A stretch of DNA of 64,000 bases from Prunus persica (lineage: Eukaryota > Streptophyta > Magnoliopsida > Rosales > Rosaceae), in the NCBI RefSeq assembly GCF_000346465.2, contig NC_034013.1, positions 5,191,791 through 5,255,790 on the forward strand, written 5' to 3'. The translations under genes were made by a program, and so were the position numbers. Numbering within the stretch: position 1 is the first letter of the stretch; each line of letters opens with the position of its first letter. Below, one piece after another: positions 49,684-62,238 of this stretch. The notes below the pieces were generated by a model. The model ran no database searches, was not told the origin of the DNA, and worked only from the letters and a program-made list of their open reading frames with translations.

Positions 49684-52600
49684 ATGCCTCCTTCACAAAT
49701 GAAATGGTACCTTTGGTGTTGCATTCTGGCGGGGCATGTTTGGATATCTGCCCTTTCTCTTACTTCAGGGAAGTACAGAAGCACAGCCAATGGTTCAGAA
49801 GAGTGGTTGCACAATGTCAGCTCAGATATAATAGAAGATTTTCAGAGAAGCACCTCAACTTATAAGGTCACAAAGTTATCATCCCTGTTAAATGATTCTG
49901 TATCTTGTGAGGACCTGGAAGGTGTTGGATCATTCAATACTACATGCTTGTTAAACTCAAACTTGAATTTCAGTTCGGATCTTTACATATATGGTACTGG
50001 AAACCTGGAGATTCTCCCTCATGTATCAATTGTCTGTCCAATTGAAGGCTGCATGATTACATTTAATATGTCAGGAAATGTTAAAATTGGTCAATTTGCT
50101 GCAATAGTTGCTGGTTCTGTAGTTTTTTCTGCTGCCAATCTGACTATGGAATATAATTCTTCTATAAATACAACATCTTTGGGTGGATTACCGCCTTCTC
50201 AAACTAGTGGAACTCCAGTGGGCTATGATGGAGGTGGTGGAGGGCATGGTGGCCGAGGTGCTTCCTGCTTGAAAAATAATCAGTCAAGTTTTTGGGGTGG
50301 TGATGTTTATACGTGGTCAACATTGTCCGAGCCGTGGAGTTATGGGAGTAAGGGTAGGGGCTTATCTACTAAAATTCCATTTGGAGGGAATGGTGGAGGA
50401 CGTGTCAAGCTTCAAGTGAAGGATATGCTGTATATGAATGGGTCTGTAACTGCAGAAGGGGGGGATGGTGGGACAACTGGCGGAGGAGGATCTGGTGGAA
50501 GTATTTCTGTACATGCTGTAAAGTTGTGAGTACATACTTTTTAATTTGATATTATGCTTATACTTTCTTTAGGGAGTGGGTGATGTACAAACCGGTTCAG
50601 ACGCTTGGTGCCTTTTTTTCCTCAGTGGGAAAAGAAAGTTATGAAAAATAACACAATGGCAAAAGGAGGACAATAGTTGACCTAGGAAAGAGAAACCAAG
50701 AGGCATAAAACAAAGCCACACTCAATAAAAAAATCCAGCCCAATCAAGGTGAATTATAGTAAGGGGAACATCATAAAGTGCTTAGAAAAAGACCATAAGT
50801 ATGACCACACCTCTTCCACCTCTGCCTTCAAAAGTTGTTCTGTTCCCTTACATCCAAATCACCAAATTTGAAAACTCCTCAGCCCCATAATACCTTAGCC
50901 CTCTTCCCACCTCCAAAGCCCACATACCTTTCACTCAACAGGTTGAACACAGCTGAAAATGCTAATGTATTGGAATTCATATAGAGCTACATTAATACTG
51001 AAGAAATTGTTTGTCATATTTATCATACACTTCACCTTCAGTTTAAAGTTATATCAGTTTCCAAATCAATGAGCAGTTCATCAGTACCTTATGGGATTAA
51101 CATTCTTTCTTCTTATGGTAAGGAATCTTGCATTTTTTTTCCTTGAGAAAGTTGGGGGATAAATAATTGAAACTTTTATGCATTTAATTACTTTGAAGAT
51201 TGTATTCAAACTAAAAGAACTTCTCTGAGTTTCTTCAATTACTTGCATTTTGTCCTGTGACATAGGAAGGGATATGGTACCATAAGTGCTGCTGGTGGAA
51301 GAGGATGGGGTGGAGGTGGCGGTGGAAGGTTATCACTTGATTGTTACAGCATACAAGAAGATGTAAAAGTCACTGTACATGGTTTGTACTGATTACACAT
51401 CTGTATCTAGTAGTTGTAGCAACAATTTTTGAATTTGATATATATTTGGTTCTTATGTTAGAGTCTTAAATATATTTATCTAATGGTTCTTATGTTACAT
51501 CTGTGTTATGCTGATTATTGCTATATATCTTTTTGAGTCTAATATTATCAGTTCCCATGCACGTAGTATATACACTTATAAATGCAGGTTTACGTTTACA
51601 TTTTCAACTTATTGATTAATTTTTTTTTGTCTGCAGTCTTGGACTATATTTCTTGGAATATGTTTCTTTCTGTTAGAAACATGCCTGTACTTTTGCAAAG
51701 CTATTCTAGAAAAATGGAGCTTTGAAATTTAATATGGTTTTATTATGTCAGGTGGTTTGAGTATCGGTTGTCCTGGGAATGCTGGAGCTGCTGGCACATA
51801 CTTTAATGCCGATTTACTTAGTTTAAGGGTTGGAAATGACAATATCACAACAGAAACTGAAACCCCTTTGCTCGACTTTCCTACCAGCCCGTTATGGTCA
51901 CATGTTTTTGTGGAGAATAATGCAAAAGTGTTGGTTCCACTTCTTTGGACCAGAGTTCAGGTTGGCAAATTTAGTCTTCTCAAGTAATTAATTATTTTTA
52001 ATGAGTTGATTTCTATACTTCTGCAAAGAATCTTTTTGCCATGGTTGGACAAATATATTTTGCAAAAAATGTGGCTTCATAACATTTAATTGTGGGATCT
52101 CCCCTGTTGCATGGACTTGATTATGGCACCGGTTTTGTCATCTTAAATGCCAATCAGGACACTACTGCATTTCAAATGAAGTTTTCCATTTGTTTCTTTT
52201 TTCTTTCCTAGGCATCCTTTGGGAAACTATTTTCTGCATTTCATGTAGCCTTGCTGTTTATAATTTATGATGTTGAATAGTAATATTCTCTAGGTTTTCA
52301 AGGAATAAAGTAGCGGGAAAAAATGGATATGTAGAAGAATTTAATGAAATATATTAATTGATCAACCAAAGAAGAATCCAACCGCATTCCCGTTACATTG
52401 TACTTTTCTGGGAACTTGTTTAGGTATACAAAATGGTGCTGCAATTTTACAGCATCTTTGCAGCAACTTAACTAATCGTAAGAATGGCTCCATTCCCTTA
52501 ACTATGTTACTGTTGACTTCAATGGCCTTTGGGCCTAATATCACCTCTATCTGGATAACAGATATGAATGGTGAGTTTTAAGGTTTCATATGTGTGTGTT

Positions 52601-55600
52601 GTATGTTTCAGTTATATGAACATGAAAACAAGATATGATAACATACAGCTGTATGAAAAATCTCTAAATAATAGTATACAGATACGTAAAGGATACAAGA
52701 ATTAATTAATGCACATATAAATATGTATTTTATATGCCTTGAAAAGATAACAGTAATATCTATTGATTCCATTCCATTGTTCATGCATCATGCTCACTCT
52801 ATAGTGTGAGACCTTATACATTTATTGACAATAATGCACTTGAATGAAGTTTTTGCCCCAGCTCTTATTTATATTTATGTTTTTTTCCTTGTACCGACCC
52901 TTAATTATTGTTATTATTATTATATTTAAATTACAGACCCTTATTTCTTTTATAATTTTCCACAAATACTCCTACCTTGTATCCTAGGCGTATCCACATT
53001 GTATCAGTTGCATATCGTTACCATATCCCAAAGTCAAAACTTTCCAAGAAGCCAGCGGATATGTATTTGGAATATCAGGTGTGTATCCAGCCATATTGGG
53101 GGTGTATTTGTACCTGATACTCCATATCTAACTTTTTTGGAGTATCAGTCCTTCGTAGGTGTGTGTGTTTAGCTATTGTTGATCAAGTTTGCAAGTAGGA
53201 ATGAAGTTAGGAAATATTTTCCATTGCTATTATTGACCTTCAATGGCTTTTGGGGCCTAATGTACTTCATCTCAAGAATAAGGATGAAGGGGGAGTTCCG
53301 AGGTTCAATCCTACTTAAATGGAAAGGTTGGCTATCTTTTGCACTTGTAGATATTTTACACAAGTTTTAACTTATATTGTAGGAAAATGGTACTTGATCT
53401 AAAGTTGAAAGATACTTTTAGGGAGATGATATAATTTAGGTACCTTTGTGTTTTTCTGGGGACCTCTTTGTGGAGTTATAGACTTATAGTATTTCCTAAA
53501 CCTGCTAGTTGGGTCCATTATCGAAGGCTAAGCTCCTAATACAGCAGTGCTTCCATGGATGCATAGAGAACTTAAAACTGTGGGGAACAGTGCTTAATGT
53601 GGCCTTGGGGAACTAAAACTATAGGTGTTGATTGAAATTATGCGAAGGGGACAATGGACCTGATTCAATGAAGTCGGACACAGGGTGTGGGGTGTTTAAG
53701 ACTAAGTTGCAATAGGTATTGAAGAGGTTTTGAAAACACTTGTATTTTGGTGATCTTATACATTGTCCTTTCTAAACATAAAAGTGCTTCATTTTGTAGA
53801 CATTTAAAATTTGGAACTAAGAACTTGAAAAACAGTCCTTTCTTTCTATGGGATATGTTTCTGTCATGTTAGAAGTACCGTGGCACTACCATAGAATTGG
53901 TCAAGAAGTGATGGATTTACAAGTATTACATGTTTTATCTTTTTTATTTCTTTAAGTGAATTCCTTCATTTTGTATGCTCTATCCAGAAGATACATGCAC
54001 TTATTTTTTGTGTGCATCCCCTTTGATTGTGAAGGTGAGAGGCCAAATTAGTCTATACCGTGGGGGCAGCATCATCTTTGGATTGTCCGAGTATCCAATT
54101 TCAGAATTTGAGCTTGTTGCTGAAGAACTTCTGATGAGTGATTCCATCATAAAGGCAAGCAGCTATCAGAGCATTTCATTTTCCTTTCTATTTATCAATG
54201 TTCTTAGTGCAAGCAATTGTCTAAACCCTTGATGCAATCAAGCCAAGGAAGGTGAGACAGAGTCATTGTCTAACTTGTTTGAGCTTGGTTTCATCAAATC
54301 TCAATCAAGCTTGAACTGAATAATTATGGATGCGCTTGAACCAAAGCTCAAGCTTCCTGGGAAAGATGAGGATCACACACATACATTTCAAGGCTGAACT
54401 CAAGTTCAAACTTTTTTGTGGTTCTTCGAAATTTCACCAACATGAACTTCTTTATGGTACCTAATCAAAAAAGTCAAAAGCAATAGGATTACCCTAGGGA
54501 TTTCCTCGATGAAGGATCCAACTTCCTCTGGCTAGTTGTAGGTTAAACCCGTTCTAGGTGGTTGTTCTACGTTGTTTCATTAGATTTTTCTGTTTGAAAT
54601 CGGCATATCTTCCTGGAGCTATTGAATAATCATGTTTGCCTGTGGTATAAGCTTACTCAAGAGTGCTATTCATGAACTAATTGAGAGTTTACCGTTTGTT
54701 CGTTGCTTTTCTTTTTGTTCAAGAATTTAGAACGTATGAGGTGCTACTTTGATATAAAATAACTTGGCGGGTTGGTGCTGTGGGATCTTTGTAGAATTCT
54801 AATTCCAGGCTCTGAAGTTTCTGTTATTTTCTGTAAAGAGTCTAAAAAAGGTATTTTAATATAAATGAAGGTTTTTGGTGCATTTAGAGTCGCTGTCAAG
54901 ATGTTACTCATGTGGAACTCCAAAATTCAAATAGATGGTGGTGGAAATCCCATTGTTACTGCTTCAGTCCTTGAAGTCAGGAATCTGATTGTTCTGAGGG
55001 TATGATGGTCTGAACCTCATCCTTATTTATATTTAGTACTCATTGTATTTTAAACCTTTCGCCTGTTCTTGGTAGTTGAAAAGCAGAGTTGATACATTGT
55101 GTTTTGCAGCAAAACTCTGTCATTAGTTCAAATACAAACTTGGGTGTATATGGCCAGGGACTACTGAAGTTGACTGGTCATGGTGATGCAATAAAAGCCC
55201 AGAGGCTCTCCTTGTCTCTCTTTTATAACATCACTGTAAGCCTTTGTCTCTCTTGTAGTGTTAGATGTTTTAGCTGTTTTGTTCTGTGACCTTCTTGGCC
55301 ACTTCTGCTGTATCCTTTTAGTTTTCTTCAATAGAAGTTCGTTTCTTTTGAAAAAGATAATTTATTTCTAATTGCCTCAATGCTGATTTGAAAATAGCAA
55401 GAGCTCGTAGATTTGAAAAATAAATCCTGTTTGCCCATGGGTTTTTGACAACTATGAAAAAATTATACTTACACATTATTTCTTTGTTGTCATCATTTCA
55501 TCATCACATCTTATCTTTTGTCTTCTGATAGCATTGCATGACATTTTCAGAACATACAACTACCACAGTGACTGATTCCACTAATGCGTTTAAATTTTTA

Positions 55601-58600
55601 TACAATTCTAAACTACCCGAGAAGTTTTTGTTTATATGTTTTTGGAATGTGACATTTCGGCTATCAGTAACTATTGTATGTTTCTTTCTGGTGGCTCAGT
55701 TTTTTTTCTTTAATTCTGGCCAAAATGGATCTATTTGTAACCTATTCTGCTGTTACTTTGCCCTGGATTTCCTTTTTTTGGTAGTGAAACTGTAGAATTC
55801 CATTTGGACAAACTGCTTTACAAGTTTTCATACTTCTTACAACAGGTTGGTGCTGGTTCTTTACTTCAGGCTCCATTGGATGATGATGCTAACAGAAATG
55901 TGTGAGTATGAAGTTTAGGGTCTTGTTCCTCTGTGCTTGTGTTTTCTTCCCTGATAATTTTTTTGACTTTTTTTTTTTTCGGTGTGAATTCAATTTTGTA
56001 GGGTTACAAAATTGCTTTGTGAGAGTCAAGCATGTCCATTGGATTTGATTACTCCACCGGATGATTGCCATGTTAATTATACACTCTCCTTTTCACTTCA
56101 AGTAAGATTAAGAATTTAATTAGAGATTTATGGCGAGATGCTAAAGCATATTGGAACAGAATACCTGCTTTATTGTAATTTTAATTATTTTCTTAAGCAT
56201 GATTTATTTTTAATGTGTAAGGTACGAAGTTTTTATTTTATGTATGCCGTAGACTTCTAGTAAATTTGGTTTTTGTTTTTCTCTTTTGTCAAATTAGACT
56301 TCTAGTCAATTAGATAGCAATCATAGAAAATTAGTTTCTGCTTGGAATGTAACCTTCCTGTTGGCTTATCTTATTAGTATGTTAAGTTTCATGGGTTCAT
56401 AATCTAAATTATAAGGTTATTTTGTGTGGCTTTTCCAAATTGTATACAGTTGGACAACCTGCAAGAGCTATTCCCATTTCAATTTTTCTTTTTTCTTTTG
56501 ATAATTATAAAGCAGGAGACTGGTCTAAGTTTTCCTGGACTTCCATTTCTAGTCTGGATGCTGATCATGAGTTTTACCACTACCAAAACTTTCTTTTATG
56601 TTGGTTTCTTTCTTCAATTTGTGGCTTCAACTCTTGATTGAAATCAACTCTTTCTGACCGGTTGATTACCCATAGAAGTATCAACTAGTGGGTTCACCGT
56701 TATTGTTGTTCAAAGTATATTTGTGTTTCACATTTTACAGATTTGTCGTGTTGAGGACCTTCTTGTTGATGGTGTCGTGAAGGGAAGTGTAATTCACATC
56801 CACAGGGCGAGGACTATTATTGTAGATAATAATGGCCTGATCACTGCATCAGAACTAGGTAAAGGAGGTTATTCTAGAGCTAAGATGTGAAATGTTTTAC
56901 GCATTTGATTAAATCAAAACCATCTATTTTCAGGTTGCAGTAAAGGTATTGGAAGTGGAAACTTTTCAAATGGAGCTGGTAGTGGTGCTGGACACGGGGG
57001 AAGAGGGGGCTCTGGATACTTTAATGGGAGGGTGTGCAATGGTGGTAATGAATATGGCAATGCTGATCTCCCATGTGAATTGGGGAGTGGAGCTGAGGGT
57101 CCCAGTCCGTCATATGGGAATGTGGTTGGAGGGGGAATGATTGGTAAGTTTTCGAACATATAAAAAATTGTTGGCACACATCTATGGCTTAAATTTTGAG
57201 AATTGTGGTAAACCAGCTAACTTTTTCATAGTGTCATGAAATCTTGACTTCAACTCACTGCTATTGCAACCTCCCAACACAAGCTGAACTTCACATGTTG
57301 GGCTCAGGTGTTGTGGAAAGACGCCTATATGTGAGGGGAGTGTTAGAATATAAAATTATTGTTGGCCCACAATGCAGCACTTAAGTTTTTGGCAATAGTA
57401 GTAAACCAGCAAACTTTGTAACTAAGCAATTTCAAAACCACCCTTTATTCTTGCACTGGAAAAAGAAAAAGGAAGACAGTTGTTTTAGAAACCAGTAACT
57501 ACGGGAAATATTCAACTCCAATAATAAAAGTCTTGTACAGGTAAGCGTAACCTTATTCAACTTTCTAAGTTGCTTAATATAAAAATGTCAAATTTATGCT
57601 CTTCCAGAACCCCCTTTAGTGGGAACAATGTTTTCTAGTGACATGCAATTGGGTATTGTACTGCTTATGAACAAAAACCAAGTGGCTGCAACTATGAATT
57701 ACTAATTTAAATATATTTGACATTATACTTGGGTCATACTTACACCCATTTTCATGCTGGTTAGTGATGGGATCCATCCAGTGGCCACTCTTAAAGCTTG
57801 ATGTCTTTGGAACATTGAGTGCTGATGGTCAAAGCTTTCATAAAGCAGCTAGAAATGGTAATGGTACTTTGATTGGCGGACTTGGTGGAGGTTCAGGTGG
57901 GACAATCCTTATTTTCCTTCAAGAGCTTGGATTACTTGCACAGAATTCATCTTTATCTGTTGCTGGGGGCAAAGGTGGTCCTCTTGGTGGAGGTGGGGGT
58001 GGGGGTGGAAGAGTTCATTTTCATTGGTCTAAGATAGATTTTGAGGATGAATATGTTCCGGTTGCTAGTATAAGTGGCTCCATTAACAGCAGGTATGATT
58101 TGGTGTCTTTATAATTTTCATAAATATAAGATTGTGCTGCTATCAGTTCTTTGAATATCCTTTTTGGATATGGGGAATCAACACATTAAGATGCGTTTTC
58201 CAGCTTTTTGGTCAAATATATTTGTAAAACATTTTCTTGATACACTATCACTTCCGTACCCAATTGTTGTGCATGATTTTGAATGCCAGATGCTCTAGGG
58301 ACTTTTATAAAATGCAGAAATTCCTTATACAATTGCAATAAAGAGAATACTTTCCTCAGAGAGGCTTATTCAACCATTCAATCATGTTACTGATTTTCAA
58401 AATAATAAAATGTAAAAAAGTTTGTCTGATATTGTAGTTTCTCAGTTTTTTATTTCCATCATTACCCTTGGTCATGGGAATTAAATGGCTAAGAGTATGC
58501 ATTGATTTTGACATGTACCTGGTTTTCTGTTCTGAAGACTATCACTAGCACCTTAGCTATTACTATCAATTTGATTAGGTTGCTAATTACTAATGGTAAC

Positions 58601-60987
58601 AGTCTGAGTTGACCAAAACCAATAGAGCACCCTTTCTACTACTGCTTCGACACCAACTTGCTAGTATAAAAGAAGAGTTTACATTACCTATTTGACCAAG
58701 GAACTTTCCCTGGTGGGGGCATGATGATACAAGATAGAACACGAGTATCAAATACAGTGACAATCTTTCTCCCAAGCAGAAAATAAAAGTAAATTACCGA
58801 ATTTATAAAAATAAAAAATAAAAAAGAAGAAGAAGAAAATATTTCTTATCAAACATAGTATTTTAGTTGATTAAGCATTTATAGAATGATAGTCTTTATG
58901 ATGAAAGAGAAGATCATGTTGACATCTGCTTTTAGGTTTCAATCTGATTTTCTGTCTACATGATTCTGATGGGGTTATTGCACATGATAGTTCATGCCTT
59001 CCATTTCTTATGAAATTGGCATATCATACCTCATCCCCATATTTGCTAACAAATTGTTTCTAGATTTGAATTGTATTCTTAGCAAATCCTTTACCTTGAG
59101 AGCTTGAAATTGTCACAAAAGTATGGATATTCTCATTATCCCATCTTCAGAAGAATAACTTATTATAAATAATCAAAAACTTTTTACCGAAAAACCCATC
59201 ATTTGGTTGTCCTCTTAATCTATACTAAAAATATCTGCAAACTTGCTTTTCTTTTTTAATTTTCAAATGTTATCTTTTAAGTTTTTGTCAGACCACATAC
59301 AGACTGTTCTTTTAAGCCTACTGGGCTAAGTATGGTTGAGTGTAGAATTCTCATCTTGCAACAAATGTTACTTGAATAGCTTTTTCTTTTATTTTCTTAA
59401 TAAGCCGTAGTATGAAAAGAACTCAATAATGGAAATTTAATTTCTTGCTGATCTCTGTTAGTGGAGGTGCTGGGGATGATGGAGGTCATCATGGAAGCGA
59501 TGGAACTATCACTGGGAAAAAATGCCCAAAGGGCCTTTATGGAACCTTCTGCAAGGTAATTTTCATTTGGTATTTCATAGTGGAATATGTCTCTTTTCTA
59601 GTATAAATGGTTGTGGTATCAAACATAGAAACCTGTGCACGTTCTCGCTACCCTTTATTTCAATGTATGCATCAGTTTGTGGTGTAAAATGGTTGTGTCA
59701 GCTATTTAAGTTAGGCCCAATATGCTTGTTTCATTCCATGCTTCAATTGGTCTCACTGTGCTTTGAAACAACCTCTGTGAGTTTCTGTTTTTGTTGCTTA
59801 ATTCCGGTTTAGTATAAAGTTTTCTTTACGGTGGGAATTTTGCTTTCCAACCTCACTAAACTGGCCTGAGCCGAACCGGTCAGATTGGACCAGCGTGCCA
59901 CCTTTGTGTGGGTTTGATCGAGTCAATATCTGTATAACTCATCAAAGTTGGTTGGTGTTGTCAATATCTGAACCAATAGGACTCACTTAAAGAATATTTG
60001 GGTTTTGCATTTCTCCTATCTTGAACCTTGGACCTCAAAAAACACCCACATCCTATGTGCCACTATGTCTGTGTACAAAGAAATTCAAAGAAACCACTAC
60101 TGACAGACAGGACAAACAGCAGGGTCTTTTTCTTGACTTCAGGCTTGACTTCTTCTTGGACTCCTTTCCTATACTTTTGGCCCCTGCCCTTCCTGTTTGA
60201 AGTCAGTCAAGACATAATTAAGGAATTGATTGAACCCTTGGATGGAGTTGGGCTGGGCGTCCGTGTTACAAACATTTCTTACATCCAAGAATTTCATTAT
60301 TGATTAAATTGGGTTCCATGCAAGTCTAAATCCTTCTTCCTATCTTTCCGTCCACCAAAGTGGTGCTGGCCAAAACACTTGAGGGGAAGCCACTTAGAGT
60401 CTTTGCAACATAAACAGCAGGGTCTTTTTCTTGACCTCAGGCTTGACCTTCTTCTTGGACTCCTTTCCTATACTATTGGCCCCTGCCCTTTCAGTTTGAA
60501 GTCAGTCAAGACATCATTAAGGAATTGATTGAACCCTTGGACAGAGTTGGGCTGGGCGTCCATGTTGCAGAACATTTCTTATATCTAAGAATTTCATTAT
60601 TGATTGAATTGGGTTCCATGCAAGTCTAAATCCTTCTTCCTATCTTTCCGTCCACCAAAGTGGTGCTGGCCAAAACACTAGAGGGGAAGCCACTTAGAGT
60701 CTTTGCAACATAAACAAATTCTCATTTTAAAAGGTTATCCTGTTATTATTAATATCCTGTTTGATCATTGTGAGGTATATCTGCTATATCTGTTTTCGTT
60801 TTCTTTCTTTTTTAAGGTTTTTGAGAATTGCGTTCTGTTACAGGAATGCCCTGTTGGCACATTCAAAAATGTTGATGGTTCTGATGCACATCTTTGTATT
60901 CCTTGTTCTGTTGATCTTCTTCCAAGTCGTGCTGAGTTCATCTATGTGCGAGGTATTTTGATGAACATATTTTATCTTTTATGTTTG

Positions 60988-61039
<52 letters not shown>

Positions 61040-62238
61040 CTCAAATGTAGTTTTTTGTTTTATTTTAATATTGGCTCTCATCTCACGAAAAGGTGCACCC
61101 TTGCTGTAGGCGGGGTGACTCAGCCATCATGTCCCTATAAATGTGTATCTGACAATTATAGGATGCCAAAATGCTACACACCTCTCGAGGAGCTTTTGTA
61201 TACTTTCGGGGGGCCCTGGCCTTTTGCAATTTTATTGTCATGCGTTTTGGTGGTTCTGGCTTTGTTACTGAGGACTTTGAGAATCAAATTGGTTGGTTCA
61301 TGTTCATATCACAGGGCTGGTTCAATTGAACAGCACAGTCATCATCAATTCCCATGTCTTCTTTCCCTATCTGAGGTATACAACAAGTATTCCTTTATTT
61401 CAAATTATGCTTCCACAGCTATGATTTGATTGCCTTGCAGAATTTTTGACAATTTTTGACATGTTTATTTTTTATTTTGTAAATAATAATAACTTAGGTA
61501 CGGGGAACCAGAGTTGAAGAAACTCAAAGCCATGTTCATCGAATGTACTTCATGGGTCCTAATACTTTCAGAGAACCATGGCATCTTCCTTACTCTCCTC
61601 CTAATGCAATCATTGAAATTGTGTAAGAAAATTACTGAACTTAGAAGTCTATGCGATATTACAATTGGATGCTAATATGACAGTGATATTTTTTTTAAGG
61701 AATATGACAGTGATATTTTGGATTAGCATATGTGATTAGGTATTGGCCATTGATGTCAGTGCACCTGAAACCAAGAAAACTTATCTAACCTGTTGGTTCT
61801 AATAATTTGGTTTGAAAGTTTTTCTTCCAAGATACTGTTTGCCTTAAAAAAGAACGCATGTTCTCTTAGAACTAATATAATTAGTTAATTGTTAGTCCAA
61901 GATAATGGTTTAATGGAAAGCACCACTTAGGTTTGCATATGCTTGTTCTGTCTAATATGTAACAATATTTGTTTGTTTTTGCAACCCCTTTTTTGGGTTA
62001 CAGATATGAAGATGCATTTAACAGATTTATTGATGAGATCAATTCTGTTGCTGCATATGATTGGTGGGAAGGGTCTGTGCATAGTATACTTTCAGTTCTC
62101 GCGTACCCTTGTTCCTGGTCCTGGAAACAGTGGCGGCAAAGAAATAAAGTTCATCGCCTTCAGGAATATGTGAAGTCTGAATATGACCATTCATGTCTTC
62201 GCTCTTGCAGATCTCGAGCCTTGTACAAAGGGATGAAG
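49684..62238 (+). CDS. Large glycine-rich single-pass membrane protein (At5g11700/At4g32920-like); 3' end outside window
   Basis: Plant-specific family of about 1400-1470 residues with no firmly known role, sometimes labelled 'ephrin type-B receptor' by weak Cys-rich similarity. Exons: 49684-50525, 51266-51381, 51752-51960, 54035-54154, 54871-54999, 55110-55235, 55846-55901, 56002-56101, 56741-56858, 56934-57143, 57765-58092, 59462-59555, 60844-60952, 61110-61375, 61498-61622, 62004-62238; they join in phase to 1061 residues. The start ATG at 49684 gives a signal peptide (core WYLWCCILAGHVW). The ectodomain has many N-glycosylation sites, Gly-rich blocks (GGGGGHGGRGA, GGTTGGGGSGGS, GGGGGGGG) and a Cys-rich EGF/ephrin-receptor-like segment (ECPVGTFKN) near 820. 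The membrane span FAILLSCVLVVLALLL is near 890-906. The cytosolic part begins after it; about 350-400 residues should lie to the right of the window. Confidence 0.9.
60114..60711. repeat. 298 bp tandem duplication in intron 12
   Basis: 60114-60411 and 60412-60711 are near-identical direct copies, both starting AAACAGCAGGGTC and ending TCTTTGCAACAT. They lie wholly inside the intron 59556-60843 of the glycine-rich protein gene. Confidence 0.93.
60991..61036 (+). repeat. (CT)n microsatellite
   Basis: About 22 CT units in the intron 60953-61109, upstream of the exon that encodes the membrane span. Confidence 0.93.
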
